Counted from the stretch's first letter, positions 1 through 11,049 are shown. The stretch is 64,000 nucleotides of DNA from Helianthus annuus (GCF_002127325.2 NC_035443.2:27557838-27621837), one strand, 5' to 3'. Notes: generated from the sequence alone by a model not told the origin. A program made the numbers and translations.

Positions 1-2551
1 CTGCTATCACTAAACACTGTTACATTGGAAACACTGATTAGAATATCTGATTATTCAATTCTCTGATGAGCTTTATCCTCTGTTGAAGCCTCAACAGACC
101 TTCTTCAGTAGACTTTGTTTTCTTCAATCAAAGGGTGATCAGACCTTTGCTTCCAGCAGACCTTAGTCTTCATCAGCGGTTTACTTTGGCAGACTTTGTG
201 AATCAGCATACTTTAGCTTGTAGCAGACCTTAGGAAGCAGCAGTTTGTTTGATGCTTTTGCCATTGGGAGGAGAATGAATCCAAACAATGTTATTCTGGA
301 TCAGTTGTTTGAAGACTTATTTTGGCTTTCAATCATTTGTTCTTAAGGTGGGATCCACATGAGTCAACATATATTTTTGGGTTTCTAATATCTTTTGAAG
401 GATGGAAAGGTAAGTTGGCAGATGTCAGTTGTGGAATAGAAGGGTTGTACTTCTTTTGATACATTTTCTCATTCCAATGGGTCAAGGACAGTGGAGAGTA
501 GATTTGTGGAAGGTTTTATGATAGTGAGCTATGGTTGTGGTGGTGGATGGTTGTGGTGTAGTAGTAGTAGTAGTTGTGGTTTTGATAGGAGATGCATCAA
601 GATTTTCTTCATCATCATCTTGGACAAAGAATTTAGTTCTCCTAGTTTTGGTTTGAGGTGTGGATGTTTTTTATGGTGGTTGTGATGTTGGTTTTCTTTT
701 AAGGAGTCCTTTTGGGGACTTGTGTGATGTTGGTGGTAGTGTTTGAGTAGTTGTATCATCTGTTGTCACTTTTGTAGTGGCAACAAATGTTTTGATAGTG
801 GAAATAGTGGTTTGAATGGTGATAGGTGTAGCAGTGGTTTGGATAAGTGTAACAGTGCTTTTACTAACCTTTGTTGAAACCTTTTGTTGAAGAACCTTGG
901 TTGTCTTGAATCTATTTCTTTTCAATTTTTTCCTGCGCATTTATATGCACGTTTACTTTTGTGAGGATGAGTGAGGAGTTTGGAAGGGTGGAGATGTTTG
1001 CATTTGTTGTGAGGAAGTAACAACAGATGTTTGTTGCATTTGTGTTACAACAGGTATCTCTTGCATCTCAACCTCCAGAGATCCTTACGTTTTGTTTTCT
1101 TGTACAACATTTTTCTAGCTTTTGGCCATCATGCGTGTAAAATTTTCATTTAAAAGATTGTTACTTTCAAGTGCTTCACCTTGTTCAAAATTTTATTTTC
1201 TTAAAACATTTTTAAGGTAGAAGCTTGATGGTCTTGGATACATGAGAAAAGGATTGTCTGTTCCTCTCTTGATTGCTCTCAAGTTTGCTACCAAATCTAG
1301 AAAAATATTTGGGATAGCTTGTGACTTGAATTTCTCAAAATAGCATATCTCAAGTACTGAGTTTGTAGGGGTATTTCATTAAAAGCGGTGGTTTTTGCAG
1401 ACAAGCAAACCAAGAGAGTATGGAAAAAGAATTTTACTTCACGTGGAAACTTTGGTTTGAAAAGTGTTGCTCCCACCGTTTAACCTTCATAGCCCCTTTC
1501 TATGAACTCATTGTGTAAGTCATTTTGGGGTAACATTCCATACCTGTCAAATCCTCTAATTGAAACATAGTGGAGATAGATTCTACGGTGATTTCCACAT
1601 GTTTTTTATTGACGGTGGAGGTCATGAGAAATGGACTTTTGTTTTGTAGTGTCAGCTTTGTATTTGCCCAAAATTCTCTGAGGGTGTAAAGATAGATGAG
1701 GGCATTTGAGCAGGAATGTAAAGGTATTTTGATGAATTTATGATGTCGACGATGGAGTGAAAATCTGTGTTCTTGCTATGTTTTACAAGATACAATAAGT
1801 TGTTGAGGGGTTTTAAATTCGAGAGCCATGAAGAACTTTAGTTCAAATCTTTTATGCAGATGATCTTTTGATTGAAAGAAGGGTTTGATGGAAGCAAATT
1901 CGGAGTATTCTCTTTTGGAATGCTTTTGAATTTATCAATAATGGTGGATAGAAGTAAACTCTATTTTTCATGGTTTATATAGGGGTTAATGGAATAGGGA
2001 TCCCAGCATTGACAACAGTTACCTACATAGTCCACATGGTCAGTTGCTATTTGTTGTAGCAAACCTCTATTCAGAAAGTGCTTCCCAATGAGGAAACCTT
2101 TTGAAGAAGATATCAAATATCTGTTTTTAAAATATCTATTTGAAACTTTTATTGTGCTCAGCAAACCTTTGAGCAACAAGATCAGTAACATCTGTTTGAG
2201 TTTTGGTCAACAGAGATTTGAAAAACCTCTATTTGAAACCATTGTTAGGTTAGACAGAGTTTTGAGAGAAAACAGTGGTGAATTTTGATGAAACGGTGGC
2301 TCTGACAGTGGTTTTGAAAAAACAGTTTTTTCCTTAAATAGTTGTTTTCCAACGTTTGAACAAACTTTTGACCCACTAAGACAGATGTTTTACTCTTTTG
2401 AACAGAGTTTTTGATTTTGATGATTTTATCAATCTTTTCTTGATTTTAAAAACGATAACTTTTGATTTTCTGATTTTAAAAACAATATTTAACAAAAATA
2501 AAGACAAAAATTTTGGTGATTTCTCAAAACAATTTTCTTTCTTTTATTTGG
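1..2551 (-). mobile_element. Decayed Copia-like element, 3' part (split by element A)
   Basis: Read on the minus strand this stretch is a broken coding region with many stops and shifts. A Thr-rich, Lys/Arg-rich segment lies at 671-940, and a block at about 1490-1260 contains the string FLSAKTTA-like (VCLSAKTTAFNEI). I recall such a block from an extra reading frame downstream of RNase H in Asteraceae Copia elements; this is memory, not a search. Short words such as CAGACCTT (60-240) and CAGTGGTTT or CAGATGTTT (2100-2420) recur. Element A interrupts it; the same element appears to continue at 8242-9281, judged by the TSD at the junctions. No LTR boundary was identified. Confidence 0.4.
529..1490 (-). 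pseudogene. Thr-rich retroelement ORF remnant
   Basis: The longest open piece (671-940 minus, 89 codons) begins with a basic stretch (MRRKKLKRNRFK) followed by runs of Thr and Ser. A second, frame-shifted piece continues the same composition down to 529. Upstream on the minus strand, at about 1490-1260, other frames give the phrase KFFFHTLLVCLSAKTTAF, which I associate with the extra downstream ORF of Asteraceae Copia elements. The protein role in the element is unknown. Several stops and at least two frame changes mean it cannot be translated as a unit. It could instead be unrelated low-complexity sequence; the conserved block is the only real support. Confidence 0.33.
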
Positions 2552-2556
2552 ATAGA

Positions 2557-3003
2557 TGTTGGTGCAGTTGTCTGTCGACTTCATCTTCGTTCGAGTCTTG
2601 TTCTAGATAAGATAAATCAGGGCACGGAAAACGAGGAAATATGTGTTTATGGGTAATTCCGCTTGAAATGACACATGGTCATTTCAAACGAAATCAAGTT
2701 GGTATTTCCGCTTGAGTGGTGATTTCGCTTGAACAAGTGATTCCGCTTGAGCATGTTCAAGCGAAATCACATGCCTATAAATACCTCCTCAAGCGAGATT
2801 AGTTGTAACCTTCTTGTTTCCGACGGCGAAGCGCTATCAAAGTGTCTACTGAGTTGTAAATCTTGTGTTTTCAATAAAATAGACAGTTAATAGTGATTCT
2901 AATGTTATATAAGCTAAACGAAGACCGAATCAATGAATTCCGCCTCTGATTCCGTCTAAGACCTCTTCTGAACGACTCGTTTGGGTTTGCAAACGATCCT
3001 TCA
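2557..3003 (+). repeat. 5' LTR of element A
   Basis: Begins TGTTGGTGCAG and ends CCTTCA; matches 7790-8236 along its whole length. A likely TATA box is CTATAAATA near 2776. It carries seven copies or near copies of the TTCCGCTTGAAA motif in both orientations between 2655 and 2800. Confidence 0.92.
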
Positions 3004-3005
3004 TG

Positions 3006-3017
3006 TGGTATCAGAGC
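3006..3017 (+). promoter_or_regulatory. Primer binding site, initiator Met tRNA type
   Basis: TGGTATCAGAGC begins 3 bp after the 5' LTR. This is the usual plant Copia site complementary to the 3' end of initiator methionine tRNA. Confidence 0.9.
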
Positions 3018-3204
3018 TCAGGAGGAAGAGTTCTTACCGTTTAGCTCGTTTTCGCTAGAAAATTCTGATTTCTACACCATCTATTCTAATTTGAACTTGA
3101 TTTCACGGTTAAAATCGGACAAATTTCTCACATAATGTGCGCAACAGTGTTTTAACTAATCCTGGAGAGATTTGGATCTAAAATCGATCTAAAACTGGTA
3201 AAAT

Positions 3205-3505
3205 TAGTTAATTCCGCTTGAAATTCAGATCGAACTTGTGACGTCAGCAGCATTTCAAGCGAAATTAGCACTTGATTCCGCTTGAAATCTTTATTCCGCT
3301 TGAAAAATACACCTAATTCCGCTTGAAATTAGGTGATTCTGCTTCAAAGGTTATTCCGCTTGAAAAATACTTTTGATTTCAAGCGAAATTACCTGATTTC
3401 GCTTCAAAGTGTAATATCGCTTGAAACTAGTATTCCACTTCAAAGTGTGATTCCGCTCCATAGAGTATTCCGCTTGAAAACACTAGTTTTGCTTGAAAGT
3501 TTGTT
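3205..3505 (+). repeat. TTCCGCTTGAAA motif array in leader of element A
   Basis: About fourteen copies or near copies of ATTCCGCTTGAAA, some as the reverse complement TTTCAAGCGAAAT, lie at irregular 15-40 bp spacing between the primer site and the gag start. The same motif recurs seven times in each LTR. Variants include one-base changes in the CG core (ATTCCACTT, ATTCTGCTT). Confidence 0.88.
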
Positions 3506-3537
3506 TTGTGTGAAATTTGTTGAGGTTGGTTTGAAAA

Positions 3538-4020
3538 ATGGCAATGATGTTTGATGAAAAAGAAAACTATTATTTTGAGAGATTTAATGATTGGCATCGA
3601 GGGTATATAGATGATAGTTATAGAAATGTGAGAAAGGATGGTTGGGTGAAAAGGTTTAAATATTTTGTGTGTTTGAAAAATAAAACATTGGATGATCTAG
3701 TAAACCGATATAATGTTTTACTTGGTTACCTAAAAGATCATGAGATATTCTTGTCAGATGTTGAAAAAATAACAAAGTTTGCAGATGCATTACCTGTCGA
3801 ATGGATTGAATTTTTGAAAAATTTAAGAAAGGATTCAAATTTTTCAAAATTACATCTACAAGAATTCATCAGCAAACTTAAAACTCATGAATATGAAAAT
3901 GTAAAGAAAAAGAAAGAATTGATGAATGAATTTGAAAAGCATCTAGTGGATATAAGTTTAGTTGTGATTGATGAAATGAACAAAAGCATTGTTGAATTCT
4001 TAGAGCAAAAAATGTTATGA
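3538..4020 (+). CDS. Element A gag, N-terminal part
   Basis: A 160-residue open frame starts shortly after the leader array. It includes a helical region with LDDLVNRYNVLL and a phrase of the form KFADALPVEW, which fits the helical capsid-like domain of Copia gag proteins (UBN2/DUF4219-like). The expected role is assembly of a cytoplasmic virus-like particle packaging element RNA. It ends in ATGA, where the next frame begins at 4017, so either the gag is now split by a frameshift or the two frames are translated separately; I favour a frameshift in an originally continuous gag. The family assignment comes from position and composition, not a database match. Confidence 0.6.
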   Translation: MAMMFDEKENYYFERFNDWHRGYIDDSYRNVRKDGWVKRFKYFVCLKNKTLDDLVNRYNVLLGYLKDHEIFLSDVEKITKFADALPVEWIEFLKNLRKDSNFSKLHLQEFISKLKTHEYENVKKKKELMNEFEKHLVDISLVVIDEMNKSIVEFLEQKML

Positions 4021-4793
4021 AATACGATAACAAGAGGGATTGTTATATTGATGAGAATGCGAATCCTCTTGATTTCGTTAAAATTTTTTGTGCAGGATCA
4101 TTCAAGACAGAGACAAAGGAAGTTTCAAAAAGTGAAGAATCCAAGAAAATTGAAGCTTCAAGTTCTGAATCTATGTGCTCTAAATGTGAAAAATCTGAAT
4201 CAGACAATGCCAAACTCTTGAAGGATGTGGAGAGTTTGACATTGGAAATAAAAAATATGAAGGATGAGAAGAAATCTGCTGATAAACAGATTCTTGAAAT
4301 ACAAGAAAATTTTGAGAATTTGAAATCTGAAAATGTCAAACTGTTGAGTGGTTTGAACAATTTGACATTAGAAAACAATGTTTTGAAAGAGAAAGAAAAA
4401 GAATTTGAAAGCATAACAAAATCTTCAGAAAATGAAGATTTCTGGATAAAGCTTGAAAACAAAAATTTGAAAATAAATGAAACAAAATTTCAAGAACAAA
4501 TAAAAGTTTTAGAAAATGAAAAATTTGTTCTTGAAAACAATGAAATTGAAAATGAAAAGACAATCAAGTCTCATTTTGAGAAAATATCTCAGCTTGAAAA
4601 TGAAGCTGATAATTCAAGAAACAAAATTGATGAGCTTGAAAAGAAATTGAAAGGTTTTATGACCTCGTCAAAATTTCTGAATCATCCTTGTCCAAAACCA
4701 ATCAATTCTGTTCCAATAAGTGACGATGTCACAAACTATAACAAAGTTATAGTTGAAGATTGCGATGAGAAATCTGATGATGAAAATGAATAA
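4017..4793 (+). CDS. Element A gag, coiled-coil part
   Basis: A 258-residue frame is dominated by heptad-like repeats of Lys, Glu, Leu and Asn from about residue 45 to 215, for example KLLKDVESLTLEIKNM and KLLSGLNNLTLENNVL, which are internal near-copies. This predicts a long parallel coiled coil, as seen in the gag of several large Asteraceae Copia families. A CSKCEKS segment near residue 57 has two Cys but no complete zinc knuckle. It overlaps the previous frame by 4 bp. It ends at a TAA at 4791-4793, after which the same frame stays open (4809-5033) with the same composition, so that stop is probably a mutation. Confidence 0.6.
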   Translation: MKYDNKRDCYIDENANPLDFVKIFCAGSFKTETKEVSKSEESKKIEASSSESMCSKCEKSESDNAKLLKDVESLTLEIKNMKDEKKSADKQILEIQENFENLKSENVKLLSGLNNLTLENNVLKEKEKEFESITKSSENEDFWIKLENKNLKINETKFQEQIKVLENEKFVLENNEIENEKTIKSHFEKISQLENEADNSRNKIDELEKKLKGFMTSSKFLNHPCPKPINSVPISDDVTNYNKVIVEDCDEKSDDENE

Positions 4794-4808
4794 ATTAAGA
4801 AAAAGAAA

Positions 4809-5318
4809 TTGTTTTTAAAATTAAAAGAAAAGTTTCAGAAAACTGTTTTGCAATCGACTGAAAAAGGAGAATGTTCAAAACAGAAACCTTTGAAGAAGAA
4901 TGCAGAACCAAAACAAAAAGAGAAAAATGTGAAAAATATTCAAAAAGAAAATAAAAGCTCATCAGATCAATCATCCAATCACAATCAAAAATCAAAAAAA
5001 AATGAAAAATCAAAACTCAAAAACAGTTGGTAATAAGTGGTGCAGGTTTGACCACAGTGCTCAAAAGCCAAATCCAGCTAACAAGAGGAGAAATGATTAT
5101 CATCAAGCCAAACAATGCTATGATCTGAATGTTTGGACTGATAGTGGTGATTAGTACGATAACAGAGTGTGTTACACTTGTGGAGTAAGAGGACACATTG
5201 CTGTTAACTGCCAGAGTTGGAGTTATGAGACAAGGAGAGGCTATAACTGCCAAATCAAAGGTCACATTGCAAAAGATTGCCCAATGAGATCAAATGGAAG
5301 ATCGAGGGCTGAATCTTA
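4809..5318 (+). pseudogene. Element A gag, basic and zinc-knuckle part
   Basis: A Lys-rich frame (4809-5033) continues the coiled-coil protein, then after a shift of frame (from about 5032) two zinc knuckles follow. The first reads CYTCGVRGHIAVNC (CX2CX4HX4C, about 5170-5211). The second, GYNCQIKGHIAKDC, has lost its first Cys, which is Gly. In-frame TAG codons at 5151 and 5317 also break it. Zinc knuckles bind element RNA for packaging in this family. A conserved second knuckle with one Cys lost, plus two stops, means this copy cannot supply normal nucleocapsid. Confidence 0.62.
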
Positions 5319-5322
5319 GAAA

Positions 5323-5865
5323 ATGGCAAAGAAACCAGTCAATGTCAAGCCCAAAGAACAGAAAGTTCAAGAACCTAAAGTTCAAGAACAGAAAGTTCAC
5401 GAACTGAAAGTGAAGCTACCACAGGGGCAGAAAGACAGACTGAGGAAGAAAAGAAAGAAGGCGAGAGAGTATCTCGAAAGGATTTTGTCCTCGGGTTCAC
5501 CAGTTGGTACAAATAAGAGTTCTGACGAATCGATTCACTCGACTGCAAAGTCAAGTAAAACGAATTCATCAGATACAAATCTGGGGACGAAAGAAAGAAA
5601 AGAGAAGAAGAAGAAAATTGTTGGTGATGAATTTGTTTCTTCAGAAACAAAGGAGCCACGTATTGGCGAAGAATCTGACACTTCAAAGTCAGACAAGCCA
5701 TATTCAGGCAATGATTTTGGTTCGGTAAAGCCAAAAGAGCCAAGTGTTGAGGTAAAAGTTGAGAATTTTGTTCTAACAATAGATGATACAAATTTTCCAC
5801 CATTGTTGAACAAGAATTCAAAATCACCCAAGGACCGTCAGGCTTGGGTGAATCTGTTTAAATAG
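5323..5865 (+). CDS. Element A gag C-terminal charged tail
   Basis: A 180-residue open frame follows the zinc knuckles in the same frame, so it is probably the C-terminal end of gag separated by a stop. It opens with a short tandem of KVQEPKVQEQKVHELKV, then a highly basic run (LRKKRKKAR), then a Ser/Lys/Glu-rich low-complexity tail ending DRQAWVNLFK. No protease motif (D-S/T-G) was found. Downstream, where integrase and reverse transcriptase would normally begin, the sequence turns non-coding. Confidence 0.55.
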   Translation: MAKKPVNVKPKEQKVQEPKVQEQKVHELKVKLPQGQKDRLRKKRKKAREYLERILSSGSPVGTNKSSDESIHSTAKSSKTNSSDTNLGTKERKEKKKKIVGDEFVSSETKEPRIGEESDTSKSDKPYSGNDFGSVKPKEPSVEVKVENFVLTIDDTNFPPLLNKNSKSPKDRQAWVNLFK

Positions 5866-7789
5866 AAAAACCTGACTTGTTGGAGTTCCCAGGTTGGTAA
5901 ACGTGGAACAGGAATCGGCACATTTTCTGAGAAATTCACCTCGGTAATATTTCGATCGACAAGTGGTTAATCAAGGACATTAAATTGTATTTGATTTTCT
6001 ACAAGTGGTGTTGAGGTTTAAAATCGGAAAATGATAAATCTACTTGTGGTTAAAAGGAACAAGGTGATGTGATGACCCCGAACCTACAAGTGGTTGGTAA
6101 ACAAACTAATTTTTCCGGAAAAACCATTTTGATTAAAACAAACTTAAGTGTTTTGAAATCTAAATGGGAAAATAGTTTGTTGAAAGGGGTCTTCTGATTG
6201 TTTAAGCCAAGAGGATGGCGAATTGAAGCGATTTGATGTCAGTTGTTATTTTACTTGTACAGTTTGTTTTCAAAATTTTAAATGTTTCTGAATTTTAGGG
6301 GGAGTAAGAAATTTCAGAAAATCCAAAAACATTTGAAAATCTGAAAATGTCAAAAACAATAAAAAATTTAAAAACGAGTTTTGTTGTGCAAAAGTGGAAA
6401 TGATAGTACATCAGTGGACGGTCTCACTAAGGATGTGACGATAGGCTCAGCTAGACTAGTAGATTTGCGATAACGATACAAATTTAAATGAAAAAGCCTA
6501 GTTCTAGTGGGAAACATGGTTGAAAGCATAGTACTTAGTTTTGTCCTTCTTGACTGTGTACCTACTCAGTAATTGCTGAATGCTAAATAGAGCAAAAAAC
6601 TGGTTAAGTCTGTGAATTTTCACAACTTGCTGAAAAAGTCACTGTGATTGTGCGTTTTATTTTGCAAAGATTTAAACTTGTTTTATTTCTTTATTTTGTT
6701 CAAGCATTGGACATCCTCTGCGTATACGTGAGTATCGAACTGGATGTTACTGCCTAAACGTTCTGCTTTATTTTTCTTGGTGTTTTGTTTAAGCTTTGGA
6801 TCACCTCTGCGTATACGGGAGTATCGACCTGGTGGTTAAAGCATAAACAACTTCAACTTGTTTTATTTTCTTATTTTGTTTAAACATTGGACTTTCTCCG
6901 CGTATCGAAAGATCGACCTGATTGTTAATGATTAAACATTCTGCTTTGCTTTCGCACATATCACAGTTGATGAAAGTTTAAAGGCATTACTTGAGTCAGT
7001 GTATTGCATGATGAGGGGATATGCTGAGATCGTGGGGTCCATAAGAATTTAGTGCAAAATATATATATACCTTAACGTATCGATAAGCATGTCGAAAGTT
7101 TTTAGATTGAGTTTAAGAGGACCACAATATCGTCAATCTATGTGAATCATTTAGAACTTAAAACGATTAGAAGCTTAACGGTGCTTGTGATATGTCTCAA
7201 AACTGATATGATCCTCTTACACAAACTCTCAAAAATAATGTTTGTATATATTTCATTTCAGCATTTTAAATTTTATTCTTGCATTTATGTTTTATTTTTA
7301 AAAAAAAAAAATACCTAAAAGATTTTCGACAACTGATGACGAAGAGCTATTTTTTCAAAATTCCAAGTGCTAAACAGGATGAACTTTGGGTTGGGAATAT
7401 GTGCTTAAATTGAAGAATTTTTTTTTTTTTTGGTTTAAGAAAGAAATTAGATTAGTTAATCAAGGCCATTAATTTGAACTTGATGTAACTATTATGATTG
7501 AATGGTTTCTACCAGTAAGTTTTTCTTAACGATTTAAGTAAAATTTTTTGTTTTGGTGAGAAAATTTATGCAGATGATGAGCTGAATAGAGTAAAAGCCA
7601 GAATGCAATCCCAAGGCGATAGCTAAATTCGAGACAGCAATCCCAGCTTGATGAGAGGGGGAGTCTGACGAGGTTAGAGCCAAAGAGAAGATTCTGGAAT
7701 ATGCTGAAAGAAAGCAGACCGATCAAGACTGAAGAGTCGCCATGTTGAAGACTCTCACTGAAGATTCCGTCAACATTCAAGGGGGAGTC
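5866..7789 (+). other. Element A non-coding 3' interior and polypurine tract
   Basis: No pol motif was found here. Three diverged repeats occur at about 6700-6765, 6780-6850 and 6875-6940, each holding TTGGA followed by CTCTGCGTATACG or a variant, then GTATCGACCTG. Homopolymer runs lie at 7301 and 7421. The last bases, AAGGGGGAGTC, directly before 7790 are a typical Copia polypurine tract for plus-strand priming. An upstream GAGGGGGAGTC at about 7656 is a second purine tract. Confidence 0.6.
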
Positions 7790-8236
7790 TGTTGGTGCAG
7801 TTGTCTGTCGACTTCATCTTCGTTCGAGTCTTGTTCTAGATAAGATAAATCAGGGCACGGAAAACGAGGAAATATGTGTTTATGGGTAATTCCGCTTGAA
7901 ATGATACATGGTCATTTCAAATGAAATCAAGTTGGTATTTCCGCTTGAGTGGTGATTTCGCTTGAACAAGTGATTCCGCTTGAGCATGTTCAAGCGAAAT
8001 CACATGCCTATAAATACCTCCTCAAGCGAGATTAGTTGTAACCTTCTTGTTTCCGACGCTGAAGCGCTGTCGAAGTGTCTACTGAGTTGTAAATCTTGTA
8101 TTTTCAATAAAATAGACAGTTAATAGTGATTCTAGTGTTATACAAGCTAAACGAAGACCGAATCGATGAATTCCGCCTCTGATTCTGTCTAAGACCTCTT
8201 CTGAACGACTCGTTTGGGTCTGCAAACGATCCTTCA
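7790..8236 (+). repeat. 3' LTR of element A
   Basis: Same length as the 5' LTR, with about a dozen substitutions. It is followed by the target duplication ATAGA at 8237-8241. Confidence 0.92.
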
Positions 8237-8241
8237 ATAGA

Positions 8242-9281
8242 GATAGATGCACATGTAACCTCTGTTAGCTTTTCAAATTACCAACAGTGGTTCCCCGTCA
8301 GTGGTGATGAATGGGTCATTCTCGCAGATGATCCCAAGCATTGTCTACTTTTATTTGGTGTTATCAACCACTACAGTGGCTCCTTAGGATTGGTCATTAA
8401 TCACAAGGAGTTTTTGTACAATCTCCAACAGATGTTTTTGACCTTTTGCAAGCGCCTTCACACTTGAGTCAACTGGAAGTTGACCATTCCCAATACGATA
8501 TTGATACCCATGTGGATGTGTGTTTACCCTTAGTTTTTGGGCTATAGCATAGGTTCTACATACCTATAAGGTACCCTATTGCACGGTGGTTGCCCATAGC
8601 CTCTAGGTAGTGAGTTTTGTGTTACAACAGAGGTTTGACCTGACCTTTTTGTAGGATGTTGGTTCACATTTTGTGGGTGAGAAATATGGTCTGACTCAAC
8701 TCTTTTGGGAAGTGAAGGGGAATTCTTGTTAACAGGCCCATCATCCCTTTTGAAGTTCATTTTCTTTCTTGACCATCTTTTGATTTACATCATATGTTTT
8801 TAGAAAAGAACATTGTTAGGTCAAGTGGTTGAGTTTTCCACAAATGGTACACCCAGGAGTAGATTCACAAACACTGTGTGTTTTTGTTCGATTAATATCA
8901 TAGGCTTTTAACTTAAAACAGTCTTTACCACATGATTTTGCTTTCCATAGAAATCACACTGCAGTGCTGGAACCTTATCTTTCTTTTTACCCTTATCTCT
9001 CTTTTAAGAAAATAATACTTTAACATATGTTTGAGAGTTGGTAAGAGGAATGATTTTTATCTTTGGTGGGTCAAGACCATTTGGGTTTGTAGAATCAATA
9101 GGTTTCAAATTTTCCTAAGCATCACATTCATCTGACCAAGCAGGTTTGAATTCATACTTTAGTTTTTCAGCTTGAATGGAGCTTAGTGGCTTTTCAAGAG
9201 TTATTTTCTTGCTACTAGGTTCTGAATGGAACTCATTTACGCAAGTGCTGATAAAATAGCTTAATATGATAGCAAAAAAAA
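8242..9281 (-). pseudogene. Gag zinc-knuckle remnant of the decayed minus-strand element
   Basis: On the minus strand, at about 8960-8810, two tandem zinc knuckles can be read across shifts: CDFYGKQNHVVKDC, whose second Cys is Tyr, and CTICGKLNHLT ending in a Cys after a stop (CX2CX4HX4C). A 72-residue open piece at 8542-8760 (MNFKRDDGPVNKN) lies downstream of them in a different frame. Double knuckles are typical of gag nucleocapsid in plant Copia elements. Together with 1-2551 this was one element before element A inserted. Scattered words such as ACAGTGG, ACAGAGG and ACAGATG occur at 8255-8630, matching words at 2200-2400. Confidence 0.5.
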
Positions 9282-10795
9282 GAGTAAATTACAAAAATCG
9301 TCCTTTATATTAACATCAGATTGTAAACTATGTCCTTTGTCTTCAATAATTACAGAAAACCTACTTTATATATGTAAACTCTTGCACGTTACGTCCTTTG
9401 ACCCTAACTCAATTATCTTTTTTTGTTAAATTAGGTGACACAAGGGTATTTTACTCTTTTTATCTATTGTTAAAAAACTTTTAATAAATAAAACAAAATA
9501 TCATATTATTTACATAAACATGTATGATGTATCTATATTTATAAAAAAACAAAATATCATTCGTCTATCTCTTTCTCTCTACCTAGCTCTGTATATCATC
9601 TGCCACCACTACCACTCCCACCTCAACCACCGTCCACCGCCATCCTTAGCAACCACTCCCACCTGAACCGTCGGTATCACCTGCCACCCACATCCATCAG
9701 TAATGTCGACCACTCTCTCTTATCCTATACCCAACTTCAAACCTTAAAACCCCATATCCGCCGCCACCGTCATCAAAGATCCAGAAGCGCGTCGTCAGAG
9801 ATCCAGAAGCCGCCGCCGTATGTGGTTAGGTCTGGTGGTATGTGCTTGATTATGGATCTTTTGGCGGGTCGGGTTCTAGGGTTTGTGAAATAGGGGTTTG
9901 GGTCTTTGTATTGGAGGTTGAATCCAGTGGTAGTATTTTCCTAAAATTGTTGAAGAAAAAGGGGAGAGGAATAAGTGTGATTTCAATTTAAATCAGCGAC
10001 ATCCAACCTTGAACATTGGTGATAGTGGCCACTAATGACCTTCACTGTTGGGGTTGGAGAGTCTTGTAAATTGTTTGGGTTTATGAAGACTAAATTGTAG
10101 AAGGAGTTCTCATCGTCGATGATGTCGAAGTCACCGGCGGTAGTGGGCTGAAGATATCTATGGTGGAGTAAAGAATGTGAATGTGTGGGTGGAGAAAAAA
10201 GGGTATAAATAAACAAGGAAGGAAGCAAAGATGGGAAGTTTTCCCTTCGTTTAATGGTGTGCAAAAGTTGCGGAGGGGGAAATAAGCTTTTTCCAACAGT
10301 GAGAGAGTGAAGAAAGTCTAGATCTTGGTTTGATTAAAGTGGGTATTGATAAAGGGAAACTAATACAGATCTGAGGTTGGAGAAGTTCAGTGGCGGCGAC
10401 GGGCTGGTGGTTGTGAAGAACTCAGAACAGAGACAAAATGGAGGATTGTTTATGGTGGTGGTGGTGGTGCTAAAATGGTGGTGGTGTTGGTGGTGCTAAA
10501 ATGGTGGTGGGTACAAGAGGTTAGAGAGAGAGAGAGTTATGAGGGACAGGATATAATTTATTTTTTTTTTATATTTTTAAATTCTTTATTGTTTTGTTTA
10601 TTATAGATATTTTAAATAAATTAGTAAAATTACCAATATACCCTGATTTAACATTAAAATTTAACTAAGTTTGGGGTAAATGACATAACGTGTTAGGTTT
10701 TGCATACATAAAGTATGATTTTCGTCAACCTTAAAGGTAAATGACACACTTTGCAATCCAATACAAACATAAAGGACGAGTTTTGTAATTTACTC
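9282..10795. mobile_element. Non-autonomous MULE-type element with long TIRs
   Basis: The ends are inverted copies starting GAGTAAATTACAAAA followed by a TCGTCCTTTAT word. Similarity continues inward for about 150 bp (TGTAAAC, TATATGTA, CACGTTA words pair up), which is a long TIR. The flanks 9273-9281 and 10796-10804 match at 7 of 9 positions, fitting a Mutator-like 9-bp duplication. The interior (about 9600-10530) is richer in GC, with CACCACC or GGTGGTGG runs and two short minus-strand open frames that I do not recognise. It encodes no transposase that I can see. Captured host sequence (Pack-MULE) is possible but unproven. Confidence 0.62.
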
Positions 10796-11049
10796 CAAAG
10801 AAATGATGCCCACCAACTATATATGATAAAATGCCTAAATGAGTCCATGAACTTGTTAGTGCATTTATATATGTCAAATGGTAGTTTGACTTTTAAAAGT
10901 CAAACTGGTCTATAATAAGATCGAATAAGAAAGATGGTATAAAAATTTATAAGGAGTGATGGTCATGATATAGGTTGACTAATCTAACCATCTTGTGGAT
11001 GTTATGTGATGGTTTGACTCTTGACAAGTTACATGGGAGCTTTGAAAGA

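Larger units (their letters stand above)
2557..8236 (+). mobile_element. LTR retrotransposon A, gag-only Copia type
   Basis: Two direct 447-bp LTRs (2557-3003 and 7790-8236) start TGTTGG and end CTTCA. They are flanked by a perfect 5-bp duplication ATAGA (2552-2556 and 8237-8241). A primer site TGGTATCAGAGC sits 3 bp after the 5' LTR and a purine tract ends directly at the 3' LTR. The interior encodes only gag-like proteins with zinc knuckles; no integrase, reverse transcriptase or RNase H motif was found in the roughly 1.9 kb after gag. This is the layout of terminal-repeat-plus-gag (TR-GAG) elements, which need enzymes from a relative. The LTRs differ at about a dozen sites, so the insertion is not very recent. 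Confidence 0.9.

Noticed and set aside
2655..3505. CRISPR-like array of spaced short repeats
   Set aside because: Spacing is irregular, orientation mixed, and the host is a plant; the repeats belong to an LTR element leader.
3333..3554. 73-codon open frame
   Set aside because: It is a translation of the TTCCGCTTGAAA array and has no domain.
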